DNA of 64,000 nt from Synaphobranchus kaupii (GCA_029718625.1 CM056379.1:53775579-53839578), one strand, 5' to 3'; positions 46,664 through 57,544 are shown, numbered from the stretch's first letter. Program-made: numbers and translations. The notes: generated by a model from the sequence alone, not told the origin.

Positions 46664-46695
46664 GCCTGCGCTCAGTTGTGGCCATGAGCGCGGGC
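46651..46695 (+). promoter_or_regulatory. Putative -1 ribosomal frameshift site of gypsy 1
   Basis: The heptamer GGGAAAC at 46651-46657 is read G GGA AAC in the gag frame, fitting the X XXY YYZ slippery pattern. The gag stop follows one codon later. Six bases downstream, 46664-46674 can pair with 46685-46695 to form an 11-bp stem (one G-U) with a 10-base loop. Protease is in the -1 frame. Gypsy 2 has the same heptamer in the same frame at 55762-55756, although its downstream stem is shorter. Confidence 0.6.
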
Positions 46696-49600
46696 ACAAC
46701 AAACCGGCTATTGTTCATCAGAGACACCCTCTCCGGGCATAAATTCCTCTGCGACACCGGCGCTCAGAGGAGCGTCCTGCCGGCTACAGTGGGCGACACC
46801 ACCGGTGGAGAGCATGGCCCACACTTATCGTCCACCAACGGCACCCCTATCCGCACCTATGACACAAAAACTGTGGACCTGTGTTTCAGGGGTCAGCGGT
46901 TTACATGGGACTTTGTCACGGTCGATATCTCCTTCCCCCTCCTCGGCGCAGATTTCCTATGCGCTCACGGACTGCTCGTGGACGTCAAGAACAGCCGCCT
47001 GGTGGATGCACTGACATTTTCCTCATTCGCATGTGTTCGCGACAAGGCGGCGGCATACGGTGGGCTCTCCGGCTCACTCGCAGAGGGTGACAAATATCAA
47101 CGACTTCTCGGTGAGTTCCCCAACTTGACACAGCCCACCTTTTCTGCCGCTACTACCAAGCACGGGATCGAGCACCACATAGGCACTAAGGGCCCCCCCA
47201 TCTATGCTAGGGCCCGATAGCTCAACCCCGACAGGCTGGCGGTCACTAGGTCCGAGTTTGCCAATATGGAGCACCTTGGCATCATTCGCCGCTCGGACAG
47301 CCCTTGGACCTCGCCGCTCCACATCGTCCCGAAACCAGACGGCGGGTGGCGACCGTGCGGCGACTACCGCCGCCTCAACGACGCTACTACACCCGACCGC
47401 TACCCAGTCCCCCACATGATGGACTTCTCTGCGCACCTGGCGGGCAAGCTCGTTTTCTCCAAAGTGGACCTAGTGCGTGGTTATCACCAAGTTCCTGTAC
47501 ACCCCTCAGACATCCCCAAAACAGCGGTGATCATGCCGTTCGGGCTATTCGAATTCCTGCGTATGCCGTTTGAACTTAAGAATGCGGCTCAGTCATTTCA
47601 ACGGCAGATGGATTCGGTGCTTAGAGACATGTCATTCGTCTTCGTCTACTTAGACGACATTCTCGTCGCCAGCTCCTCAGAAGGAGATCACCTAACGCAT
47701 CTCCGGGACCTCTTCACAAGGCTCAGCCAACATGGTCTGATCCTCAACCTGGCGAAGTGTCTGTTCGGGTTATCCTCCATCCACTTCCTCGGGCATCTCA
47801 TCAACAAAGATGGGGCCGCCCCCCTCCCGTCGAAAGTGGAGGCCGTTTACGCCTTCCCCCGCCCGCACATGGCTCGGGCACTCTGAGAATTTCTCGGGAT
47901 GGTGACTTTTTATCACCGGTTCATCCGCCGGGCGGCCCACACCATGCACCCCTTATACGAGGCCCTGAAAGCTAAATCCCCCAACCAGACAATCGACTGG
48001 ACGCCCAAAAGGGAGGCCGCCTTCAATGCCACCAAAACCGCCCTAAGCCAAGCCACCATGTTGCCACCCATCACCTAAGGCCTCTATCGCCATCACCACC
48101 AACGCATCTGACTACGCCATCGGCGCAGTGCACGAACAATGGGTCAACGGCGCCTGGCAGCCGCTCGCCTTTTTCAGCCGCCAGTTAACCCCCAGAGCAC
48201 AAATACAATGCGTTCGACAAAGAACTCCTCGGCCTCTGGTTAACGATCCGCCACTTCCGGTTCCTGCTGGAAAACCGTAAGTTTACGGCGTTCGTGGACC
48301 ACAAACCCCTCACGTTCACTATGTCCAAAGTGGCCGAGCCGTGGTCCGCCCGCCAGCAACGCCAACTCTTATACATATCCGAGTACACCACGGACATCCA
48401 ACACATCACCGGCAAGTCCAACGTGGTCACAGACTGCCTCTCCAGAGCGGTCATCGGGGCCGTTCAGCTGGGTCTCGATTACCTCCGCATGAGTGCGGAC
48501 CAGGCCTCTGACCACGGGGTCCAAGCCCTCAAGGATACGGACACTGGATTACGCCTGGAGGAGGTCACGGTCGGTGACTCGGGCGCTAAACTGCTGTGCG
48601 ACATCTCCACTGGCCAGCTTCGGCCACTAGTCCCTGTAAACTGGCAAAGGCCCATTTTCGAGGCGGTGCACAACCTCTCCCACCCCGGCAGGAAGCCATC
48701 CGTGAAGTTGGTTTCTCAGAAGTTTGTGTGGCATGGACTTAAGAGGGATGTGAAAACGTGGGTCGACTCGTGCGTGGCCTGTCAACGTGCTAAAGTGCAC
48801 CGCCATACTAAAGCCCCTTTTGAACCTTTCACTGTTCCCGAGAGGAGGTTCGACCACGTCAACGTCGACCTTGTAGGCCCACTGCCCCTCTCTCACGGCT
48901 TCACCTACCTCCTCACAATGGTGGACAGGACGACCCGCTGGCCAGAGGCCGTTCCCCTCTCCTCGACAGCATCTTCCCACGTGGCCCGGGCGTTCATTAG
49001 CACATGGGTCACGCACTTTGGAACCCCGTCCGACCTCTCCTCCGACCGTGGCTCACAGTTTACCTCAGAGCTCTAGAACGCGGTTGCTGGTGGTCAAACT
49101 GCACCGCACCACCGCCTATCACCCCCAAGCTAACGGCTTGTGCGAGCGGTTCCACCGCTCCATGAAGGCAGCCTTGCGTGTCAGCTTGACAGATGGAAAC
49201 TGGGTGGATAAGCTCCCGTGGGTCATGCTCGGCCTCCGGTGCGCCCCTAAAGAAGACCTGCAGTCCTCATCCGCTGAGCTCGTCTACGGCCAGACCCTGC
49301 GGGTCCCCGGGGATTTCATCCCTGGCGCCACTGTCCCCTGGTCTGTGGCCAGACAACGCTCCTCCCTGCAGGAGGCCGCCGGGGCGTTCGCGCCTGTCCC
49401 CACATCACAGCACGGCACCCCTGCATTCCAGGGGCCCCCCAACCTACACTCGGCGGGTTTCGTGTTCGTCCGCCACGACGCACACTGCGGCCCCCTACGC
49501 CCCCCTTATGATGGCCCGCTCAGGGTCCTACAGCACGGGGACAAGAGCCTTGTGGTGGACATTGGTGGTAGGCCTGAAACTGTCTCCATTGATAGGATTA

Positions 49601-49845
49601 AGCCTGCTCACGTGGACGTTTCCCGGCCATTGGAATTGGCTCAGCCCCCATGCCGGGGCCGTCCTCCCGGACCCCACCCCCCACCTCCTGTCAGGGTGCC
49701 CACGGCCCAGTCTATGCCCTTGCCCCCTGACCTCGTGGTCGGCGCAGCCGCGCCTGCTACCCCTCCCTCCTCGGCCCCTGTTCTCCGCACCCGCCGGGGT
49801 CGAGTCGTCGTCCCTCCCCGACACAGAGGTTTTGACTATGGGTGA
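46664..49845 (+). pseudogene. gypsy 1 pol (protease-RT-RNase H-integrase), decayed
   Basis: Protease has the DTG active site at 46752-46760. A TAG at 47218-47220 precedes RT, where gypsy 2 has CGG. RT carries the catalytic YLDD at 47647-47658, then CGA to TGA at 47884. A 1-bp loss near 48065 precedes RNase H, whose first catalytic Asp reads Asn (48101-48103). A 2-bp loss near 48195 follows. Integrase has the H-x3-H...C-x2-C zinc motif, the two catalytic Asp motifs and, after a TAG at 49074-49076 and a frame break, the catalytic Glu in GLCERFH and a C-terminal GPY/F-type module (YDGPLRV). All domains are present in order, but the protein cannot be made in one piece. Confidence 0.9.
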
Positions 49846-49861
49846 ATTCTGGGGGGGCTTG

Positions 49862-50075
49862 TGTGGTGGATTAACATAAATCACCCACGGAACTATGGGT
49901 TGGGAGAATGGTTCCGCACGGACTGTTAAGTGTGCGGGACCACAACAAGTAGTCAGTCTGTTCCTGTTTCTACAGTTATGGAGTGGTGTTAGCTGTTGCT
50001 AAAGTTAAATGTCGATTAAACGCCTAGCATTGGCTGTTGATACTCCGCCTCTGACTCCCGTCTCTCGGCACTACA
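49862..50075 (+). repeat. 3' LTR of gypsy 1
   Basis: 214 bp, TGTGGTGG...CACTACA, about 98% identical to the 5' LTR by eye. Confidence 0.93.
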
Positions 50076-50674
50076 ATTACAACTTTTCTGTAACTTTTTT
50101 TGTTGTAACGTTAACTTAAGCTAGCATATTTAGGTATAGCTAATTTACCGTATAAATGAGTGTAAGCTAACCGTCTTTACTGTCAATGTTTGACAGCGAC
50201 AAGTTAAATTATTTTTTAATGTTAGTCCAATTCAATAACTCGGACATATAGGATACACCACATTCTCAATTTTTAAAAATGAGTCTAACGTTAGTCTGTT
50301 TATATAGCCTAGTGTAACTTCTGTTAATGCTGTTATTAACGTGTTTGGCCAGATAGGATGACTAGCCTATACATAGCCTGTCTAGCAGCTACACTACTTA
50401 ACACACACAAAGGTAGAGCAGCTGACAACTATTGTGTCAGTAAATTGTCTGTGTAATGATGTGTTGATAACTTAATGTTTATTTATAGCCACAACAGAAA
50501 AGGCACCAGTAGGCTACCACCAGCGTTTTCTTCTGTAATGGTGAGCTAGCTTGCGTAGCCTACCGAACCCTGTTATCGGGTGAAAAACTGAAACTTTTGT
50601 GAACAACAAAGCTACGGCACATAATGTTACTATTGAACATATTATATTAGATTCAAAAAACAATAAGATAACTT
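50076..50674. other. Internal non-coding segment of W
   Basis: AT-rich, no gene recognised. Confidence 0.4.
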
Positions 50675-50678
50675 TTAA

Positions 50679-50954
50679 AGGTTGTATCAGCGATTTTGGG
50701 TCGAAACATAAATGATCACATTCATCTGATTTTTCCTCACGATCCGCTAGCTGGCCGCCCCATAAGCAGGCCGTCAAAAAACCGCGTCTCTGTAGGCAGC
50801 CTATGCTCCGAGATCGTACACAAAAACAAATGGTACTACCAACCACTCAAAACCAAAATAAACAGTATTCCAACCAATCACCGACAAGGGGTGGGTGATA
50901 CTAACGCTAATACTCTTATCTCGCTGAAATCTTGACGGATTTACAAACGGTTTG
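50679..50954 (+). mobile_element. TTAA-type element, one end only
   Basis: TTAA at 50675-50678 is followed by AGGTTGTATCAGCGATTTTG, a terminus I recognise from common fish TTAA-flanked miniature elements. The other end is missing, replaced by gypsy 2. Confidence 0.4.
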
Positions 50955-51162
50955 GTAGAGACGGGAGTCAGAGGTGGAGTATCAAAAGCCAATGCTAGGC
51001 GTTTAATCGACATTTAACTTTAGCAACAGCTAACACCACTCCATAACTGTAGCAACAGGAACAGACTGACTACTTTTATTGTGGTCCCGCACACTTAACA
51101 GTCTGTGCAGAACCATTCTCCCAACCCATAGTTCCGTGGGTGAATTATGTCAATCCACCACA
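50955..51162 (-). repeat. 3' LTR of gypsy 2, end damaged
   Basis: Matches the other three LTRs except for its 3' terminal ten or so bases. It also contains a short TTA insertion near 51076 relative to the others. Confidence 0.85.
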
Positions 51163-51179
51163 CAAGCCCCCCCAGAATT

Positions 51180-53835
51180 CACCCATAGTCAAAACCTCTG
51201 TGTCGGGGAGGGACGACGACTCAACCCCGGCGGGTACAGAGAATGGGCTGAGGAGGGAGGGGTAGCAGGCGCGGCTGCGCCGACCACGAGGTCAGGGGGC
51301 AAGGGCATAGACTGGGCCGTGGGCACCCTGACAGGAGGTGGGGGGTGGGGTCCTGGAGGACGGCCCCGGCGTGGGGGCTGAGCCAGTTCCAATGGCTGGG
51401 AAACGTCCACGTGAGCGGGCTTAATCCTATCAATGGAGACAGTTTCAGGCCTACCACCAATGTCCACCACAAGGCTCTTGTCCCCGTGCTGTAGGACCCT
51501 GAACGGGCCATCATAAGGGGGGCGTAGGGGGCCGCGGTGTGCGTTGTGGCGGATGAACGCGAAACCCGAGTGTAGGTTGGGGGGCACCTGGAATGCAGGG
51601 GTGCCGTGCTGTGGGGACGGGCGCAAACGCCCCGGCGGCCTCCAGCAGGGAGGAGTGTTGTCTGGCCGCAGACCAGGGGACAGTGGCGCCAGGGATGAAA
51701 TCCCCAGGGACCTGCAGGGTCTGGCCGTAGACGAGCTCAGCGGATGAGGACTGCAGGTCTTCTTTAGGGGCGCACCGGAGGCCGAGCATGACCCACGGGA
51801 GCTTATACACCCAGTTGCCGTCTGTCAAGCCGGCACGCAAGGCTGCGTTCATGGAGCGGTGGAACCGCTTGCACAAGCCGTTAGCTTGGGGGTGATAGGT
51901 GGTGGTGCGGTGCAGTTTGACCGCCAGCAACCGCGTTCCAGAGCTCTGAGGTAAACTGTGAGCCACGGTCGGAGGTGAGGTCGGACGGGGTTCCAAAGCG
52001 CGCGACCCATGTGCTAATGAACGCCTGGGCCACGTCGGAAGATGCTGTCGAGGAGAGGGGAACGGCCTCAGGCCAGCGGGTCGTCCTGTCCACCATTGTG
52101 AGGAGGTAGGTGAAGCCATGAGAGGGAGGCAGTGGGCCTACAAGGTCGACGTTGACGTGGTCAAACCTCCTCTCGGGAACAGTGAAAGGTTCAAAAGGGG
52201 CTTTAGTATGGCGGTGCACTTTAGCACGTTGACAGGCCACGCACGAGTCGACCCAGGTTTTCACGTCCCTCTTAAGTCCATGCCACACAAACTTCTGAGA
52301 AACCAACTTCACGGATGGCTTCCTGCCGGGTGGGAGAGGTTGTGCACCACCTCGAAAACGGGCCTTTGCCAGTTTACAGGGACTAGTGGCCGAGGCTGGC
52401 CAGTGGAGATGTCGCACAGCAGTTTAGCGCCCGAGTCACCGACCGTGACCTCCTCCAGGCGTAATCCAGTGTCCGTATCCTTGAGGGCTTGGACCCCGTG
52501 GTCAGAGGCCTGGTCCGCGCTCATGCGAAGGAAATCGAGACCCAGCTGAACGGCCCAACGACCGCTCTGGAGAGGCAGTCTGCGACCACGTTGGACTTGC
52601 CGGTGATGTGTTGGATGTCCGTGGTGTACTCGGATATGTACGAGAGTTGGCATTGCTGGCGGGCGGACCACGGCTCGGCCACTTTGGACATAGTGAACGT
52701 GAGGGGTTTGTGGTCCACGAACGCTGTGAACTTACGGCCTTCCAGCAGGAACCGAAAGTGGCGGATCGCTAACCAGAGGCCGAGGAGTTCTCTGTCAGAC
52801 GCACTGTATTTGCGCTCTCTGGGGGTTAACTGGCGGCTGAAAAAGGCAAGCGGCTGCCAGGCACCGTCGACCCATTGTTCGTGCACCGCGCCGACGGCAT
52901 AGTCAGATGCGTCGGTGGTGATGGCGATAGAGGCCTTAAGTGATGGGTGAGCCAAAATGGTGGCTTGGCTTAGGGCAGTTTTGGTGGCATTGAAGGCCTT
53001 TTGGGCGTCCAGTCGATTGTCTGGTTGGGGGATTTACCTTTCAGGGCCTCGTATAGGGGGTGCATGGTGTGGGCTGCCCGGCGGATGAACTGTTGATAAA
53101 AAGTCACCATCCCGAGAAATTCTCGGAGTGCCCGAGCCGTGTGCAGGCGGGGGAAGGCAGAAACGGCCTCCACTTTCGACGGGAGGGAGGCGGCCCCGTC
53201 TTTGTTGATGAGATGCCCGAGGAAGTGGATCGAGGGTAACCCGAACAGACACTTCGCCGGGTTGAGGATCAGGCCATGTTGGCTGAGCCTTGTGAAGAGG
53301 TCCCGGAGATGCGTTAGGTGCTCTCCTTCTGAGGAGCTGGCGACGAGAATGTCGTCTAAGTAGACGAAGACGAATGACATGTCTCTAAGCACCGAATCCA
53401 TCAGCCGTTGAAATGACTGAGCCGCATTCTTAAGTCCAAACGGCATACGCAGGAATTCGAATAGCCCGAACAGCATGATCACCGCTGTTTTGGGGATGTC
53501 TGAGGGGTGTACAGGAACTTAGTGATAATCACACACTAGGTCCACTTTGGAGAAAACGAGCTTACCTGCCAGGTGTGCAGAGAAGTCCTGAATGTGGGGG
53601 ACTGGGTAGCGGTCGGGTGTAGTAGCGTCGTTGAGGCGGCGGTAGTCGCCGCACGGTCGGCACCCGCCGTCTGGTTTCGGGACGATGTGGAGCGGCAAGG
53701 CCCAAGGGCTGTCCGAGCGGCGAATGATGCCAAGGTGCTCCATATTGGCAAACTCGGACCTAGCGACCGCCAGCCTGTCGGGGTTGAGCCGTCGGGCCCT
53801 AGCATGGATGGGGGGGCCCTTAGTGCCTATGTGGT
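51180..53835 (-). pseudogene. gypsy 2 pol, RT to integrase, decayed
   Basis: RT contains YLDD near 53360 and a CAA to TAA stop at 53519-53521. A short deletion before 52960 shifts the frame into RNase H, which here keeps its TDASDYA catalytic Asp. Further frame changes occur near 52550 and 52400. Integrase has the C-x2-C zinc motif and both catalytic Asp motifs, then shows the same frame break after SELWNAVAGG as gypsy 1. The catalytic Glu codon reads Lys (51868-51870). The C-terminal YDGPFRV module is present. Confidence 0.88.
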
Positions 53836-55246
53836 GCTCATTACATTACATTACATTTATTTAGCAGACGCTTTTATCCAAAGCGACGTACAGTAAGTGC
53901 GTACAGAGACATCATCATCATTACAGAACAGACAAGGCAAAGCACATCCTTTGCATAATGTAGCAGCTATCCCTAGCAATGAACGTTGACTGTAGTTCAC
54001 AGTAAGCTGTGGGCAAATCAGCAACACCACACTTCCATTCCAAATACTATTATAAACTATACTATTATAAACCATTCCAAATCTATTATAAACTATACTA
54101 TTATAAACCATTCCAAATACTATTATAAACTATAATAAACAGACAGGAAAACACAGGGAACAGGGAACTGATATTCCTAGGTGAGGATATCAGTCAAGGT
54201 GGAGTCTGAAGAGGTATGTCTTCAGGCCTCGACGGAATGCAGGCAGGGTTGGAGTAGAACGTAGGGGAATGGGAAGTTCATTCCACCACTGAGGTGCTAA
54301 TGTGGAAAAACTCCGCAGTCGGGACAAGCGAGAGCCTTTGACACGGAGGGGGGGAAGTGCCAGTCGCCCTGCTGTAGAAGAGCGAAGTGGTCGAGCAGGA
54401 ACATAGTTCTGGATTAAGTCCTGCAGGTAGGCGGGGCCTGTCCTATTGGCTGCAGTGTAGGCCAGGGTCAGAACTTTGAACCTGATCCTGGCTGCAACTG
54501 GCAGCCAGTGGAGAGACCTCAGCAGGGGGGTTACATGGGAAAATTTTGGGAGGTTGAACACAAGCCGGGCAGCTGCATTCTGGATGAGTTGAAGAGGCAG
54601 AATGGCGCAGGCCGGTAGGCTTGCGAGCAGGGAGTTGCAGTAGTCCAGGCGTGAGGTGCCCATGGTCTGGACAAGAAGCTGGGTGGAGTAGGTGGTCAGG
54701 TACGGTCGAATCCTCCTGATGTTGTACAGGAGGAACCTGCAGGACCGTGCCGTCGCCTTGATGTGCTCTTTGAAGTCCAGCCGGTCGTCCAGGACCACCC
54801 CCAGGTTCCTTGCAGAGCGGGAGGCAGCCACCACGGTCCCATCAACGGTGATGGAGAGGTCATGTAGTGGGGAGGTCTTGTACGGCATGAAGAGGAGCTC
54901 TGTCTTGTCAAGGTTGAGCTTCAGGTGATGGGTAGCCATCCACTCAGAGATGTCAGTCAGACAAGCAGATATCCTCTCCTTAACCTGTGGGGTAGAGGGA
55001 GGGAAAGAGAGGAAGAGTTGAGTATCGTCAGCATAGCTATGGTATGAGAAGCCATGTGAATGGATTACTGAGCCAAGAGATTTAGTATAGATAGAGAACA
55101 GCAGAGGACCCAGTACAGATCCCTGCGGGACTCCTGTAGACAGGGGACGGGGAGCAGAGACGGAACCCTTCCAGGAGACTTGGTAGGATCTATCAGTGAG
55201 ATACGATAAAAACCAAGAGAGGGCAGTTCCAGAAATGCCCATCTCA
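53836..55246 (-). mobile_element. L2-type LINE, 5'-truncated, inserted in gypsy 2
   Basis: The insertion splits the gypsy protease-RT linker. The minus strand carries the C-terminal two-thirds of an L2 RT frame, then a 3' UTR ending in GGATAAAAGCGTCTGCTAAAT and repeated ATGTA units. That tail is the recognition region of the UnaL2-type RT. Flanks GAGAACAC and GAGCACCAC suggest a short imperfect target duplication. A shorter copy is at 27177-27611. Confidence 0.85.
54190..55242 (-). CDS. L2 LINE reverse transcriptase, C-terminal part
   Basis: An open frame of 350 residues begins in the RT palm domain. It includes WFLSYLTDRSYQV, the motif B-like STGVPQGSVLGPLLF, the catalytic YADD of motif C, and the downstream LNLDKTELLF and LDYCNSLL blocks seen in L2/CR1 and Rex-type LINE proteins. 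The C-terminus RRGLKTYLFRLHL is the family's usual ending. The N-terminus, including endonuclease and RT motifs 1-A, is missing through 5' truncation; the annotated ATG is merely the first Met after the junction. No internal stop or frameshift is present, so this is the youngest coding insertion in the window. Confidence 0.85.
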   Translation of the reverse strand: MGISGTALSWFLSYLTDRSYQVSWKGSVSAPRPLSTGVPQGSVLGPLLFSIYTKSLGSVIHSHGFSYHSYADDTQLFLSFPPSTPQVKERISACLTDISEWMATHHLKLNLDKTELLFMPYKTSPLHDLSITVDGTVVAASRSARNLGVVLDDRLDFKEHIKATARSCRFLLYNIRRIRPYLTTYSTQLLVQTMGTSRLDYCNSLLASLPACAILPLQLIQNAAARLVFNLPKFSHVTPLLRSLHWLPVAARIRFKVLTLAYTAANRTGPAYLQDLIQNYVPARPLRSSTAGRLALPPLRVKGSRLSRLRSFSTLAPQWWNELPIPLRSTPTLPAFRRGLKTYLFRLHLD

Positions 55247-55752
55247 GCGAGTGTTCTCGACCCCGTGCTTGGTAGTGGCGGCGGAAAAGGTGGGCTGTGT
55301 CAAGTTGGGGAACTCACCGAGAAGTCGTTGATATTTGTCACCCTCTGCGAGTGAGCCGGAGAGCCCGCCGTATGCCGCCTTGTCGCGGACACATGCGAAT
55401 GAGGAAAATGTCAGTGCATCCACCAGGCGGCTGTTCTTGACGTCCACGAGCAGTCCGTGAGCGCATAGGAAATCTGCGCCGAGGAGGGGGAAGGAGATTT
55501 CGGCCGTGACGAAGTCCCATGTAAACCGCTGACCCCTGAAACACAGGTCCACAGTTTTTGTGCCATAGGTGCGGATAGGGGTGCCGTTGGTGGATGATAA
55601 GTGTGGGCCATGCGCTCCGCCGGCGGTGTCGCCCACTGTAGCCGGCAGGACGCTCCTCTGAGCGCCGGTGTCGCAGAGGAATTTACGCACGGAGAGGGTG
55701 TCTCTGATGAACAATAGCCGGTTTGTTGTACCCACGCTCATGGCCACGACTA
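55247..55752 (-). pseudogene. gypsy 2 protease region
   Basis: Contains the DTGAQRSVLP active-site block. It is interrupted downstream by the L2 insertion. It is read in the -1 frame relative to gag, as in gypsy 1. An in-frame difference of about four codons near the gag junction removes part of the stem seen downstream of the slippery site in gypsy 1. Confidence 0.85.
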
Positions 55753-56424
55753 AGCGTTTCCCGCCGGCTTGTAGTTGCAAGGGGAACGGCACCTCTTCGC
55801 CTTCACGCCGAAGCGCGTGTGGAAATAGCACATGCCTGGGCTAGCAAGGCCGTCGGTGGTTACGGGGCCTTTGCTAGTCGGCGCGTCTCTGACCGGAGGC
55901 GTGTAACTGCGTGTCGGGGCTAGCACGTCAGGGGCTAAACGCTGGGTAGCTAGGAAGAAACGGTCGGCCTCTTCGGCCAAAGCGCGGGGTTCAGTAATAG
56001 CCGTATTAGCGAGCGCTGTCTGGACATGCGGCGGCATGTGCCGAAGAAACAGTTCGATGAAGAGGAAGTTGGGCTCTTCCGTACCTAGCAGGTTTAGCAT
56101 CATTTCCATGTGTTCGGAGGGCTTGCTATCTCCAAGGCCCTGAATTGCGAACAGGCGTCGGGCTCGTTCTGACCGTGATAGTTTGAAGGTCTTGAGGAGG
56201 TGAGTCTTAAACGCTGCATATTTATTCAGGGCAGGCGGGGATGTGATGAAGCCTACCGTCCTGGCCGCAGTGGAGCTCCCAAGCACTGAGACGACGTGGA
56301 AATAGCATGCGTTGTCGTCGGTAATCCCACGGAGGGCGAATTGAGCCTCTGTCTGTGCAAACTATGCTGCTGCAGAAGTCTCCCAAAACTCCGGCAATTT
56401 GAGAAAAACTGCGTTATTTGCCAT
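55750..56424 (-). pseudogene. gypsy 2 gag, one nonsense codon
   Basis: Starts at ATG 56424 (MANNAVFL-type start) and ends at TAG 55752-55750. A TAG at 56364-56362 replaces the TGG (Trp) of gypsy 1, a single-base change. The remainder, including the CYFH...KRC segment and the GGGAAAC heptamer at 55762-55756, is intact. Confidence 0.82.
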
Positions 56425-56474
56425 GCTCGGTTCAGTCTTGGATACTTCAGCAAAACTGACGTCGGGGTCACCAG

Positions 56475-56688
56475 TGTAGTGCCGAGAGACGGGAGTCAGA
56501 GGCGGAGTATCAAAAGCCAGTGCTAGGCGTTTAATCGACATTTAACTTTAGCAACAGCTAACACCACTCTATAACTGTAGCAACAGGAACAGACTGACTA
56601 CTTGTTGTGGTCCCGCACACTTAACAGTCCGTGCGGAACCATTCTCCCAACCCATTGTTCCGTGGGTGAATTATGTTAATCCACCACA
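56475..56688 (-). repeat. 5' LTR of gypsy 2
   Basis: 214 bp, full length with TG/CA ends. On the minus strand it is followed by TGGTGACCCCGAC, the probable primer-binding site. Confidence 0.92.
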
Positions 56689-57195
56689 GGTGTCCATTTC
56701 TACATTGTTAGCATATTAATTAACAAGCTATTATGCTAGGTTCGCTGTCACTTGCATAACTTAGTATTAAATTCTAACGTCATTTGATATTGGGTCAAAA
56801 TAGTCTCACGTAATTTGATATTGGGTCAAAATAGTCTCACATATGTTCTCTGTCATGGTTAGCCCACCTAACGTTACTCCATTTGCTTCAAAACCACAGC
56901 TATACGGTCAGCTGTTCATTCAATTGAGTGCCTAATTTATATGATGAGGTGGCAGCATAACATAGCCTACTTCAGGACATTTACTAAATTGAATAAATAT
57001 TACACATATTTACACCAAACTGCTTAGCTATCTCAGTGTTGATGTAACTAAGATATTCAATGTCAAACAAGTGTCTTTCATCATCCATTTCAGCTTCTAC
57101 AATTACAGGTTGATGTTGATTTCTTTTGCAATATTGAATATTCTGCCCCAGTGTTGCGTGCGCACCTCTACTGTGACGTTGGTGAGAAACCGGTC
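56689..57195. other. Distal segment of W
   Basis: Non-coding. It holds a two-copy 31-bp tandem repeat at about 56781-56842 and ends with the inverted terminus AGAAACCGGTC. Confidence 0.45.
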
Positions 57196-57336
57196 TATAG
57201 AACCGGGAACTCAGTCCTGATTGGTCAAGTCCTGCCCATGATCACATGACTGTTGCATGCCGGTATATGTAGTCTTTTGGAAATGCGGTCCAGGGTCACA
57301 TGAATGCAAGTTGATTTATAATGGACATGCACTACA

Positions 57337-57544
57337 GTATGTAGAAAATCATTTGTATACAATGATGAAAAGGAGAGACAAACATTGGTAGGTTATATAA
57401 TTTGTTGTGTAACAGTATAATTTACCAAGAAAATGTTATCATGGTAGAGTATTCTACACAATAAATTAATAATTCAGGTTTTTGTGTGGTTTTATGTTTT
57501 CTGATGTATTGTATGATGTTTAAGGAGACACCATAGCCTACATA
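57337..57544. other. Unassigned spacer between X copy B and Tc1-like element
   Basis: AT-rich, no feature recognised. Confidence 0.35.

Larger units (their letters stand above)
45725..50075 (+). mobile_element. Ty3/gypsy retrotransposon 1
   Basis: A 4.35-kb element has identical-length 214-bp LTRs at both ends and flanking ATTA duplications (45721-45724 and 50076-50079). Internal order is gag, protease, RT, RNase H, integrase, which is the Ty3/gypsy order. A TGGTGACCCCGACG sequence just inside the 5' LTR is the probable primer-binding site. A G-rich tract (CTGGGGGGG) just before the 3' LTR is the polypurine tract. I count about five mismatches between the LTRs, so it is fairly young. No envelope gene is present. 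Confidence 0.93.
50955..56688 (-). mobile_element. Ty3/gypsy retrotransposon 2, with L2 insertion
   Basis: A second copy of the same family lies in opposite orientation, with 5' LTR at 56475-56688 and 3' LTR at 50955-51162. Removing the L2 insertion (53836-55246) leaves about 4.3 kb, as in gypsy 1. Gag, protease, RT, RNase H and integrase follow in order. The last bases of the 3' LTR are altered (GGTTTGGTAGAGAC instead of the TGTAGTGCCGAGAGAC end), so no target duplication could be confirmed. Confidence 0.9.
45539..57195. mobile_element. Element W inserted in X copy B
   Basis: W is defined by comparison with X copy A. Sequence absent from A starts GACCCATTTCT at 45539 and ends AGAAACCGGTC at 57195, with TATA on each side (45535-45538 and 57196-57199). 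The ends are imperfect inverted repeats (GACCnnTTTCT). Without the gypsy insertions W is about 1.56 kb and non-coding. It contains a 31-bp tandem repeat (TTTGATATTGGGTCAAAATA unit) at about 56781-56842. Superfamily unknown. Confidence 0.5.
44330..57336 (-). mobile_element. Element X, copy B, interrupted by W and two gypsy elements
   Basis: It starts TGTAGTGTCGTTAGGTACAT, like copy A at 34106, and ends ATGGACATGCACTACA at 57336, like copy A at 39163. Blocks match copy A in order up to about 45540 and again from 57196. The intervening 11.66 kb is element W with its own insertions. Unlike copy A, the 4-bp flanks do not match, so one end may have been altered. It lacks the nested element Y, which confirms Y as an insertion in copy A. 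Confidence 0.6.
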
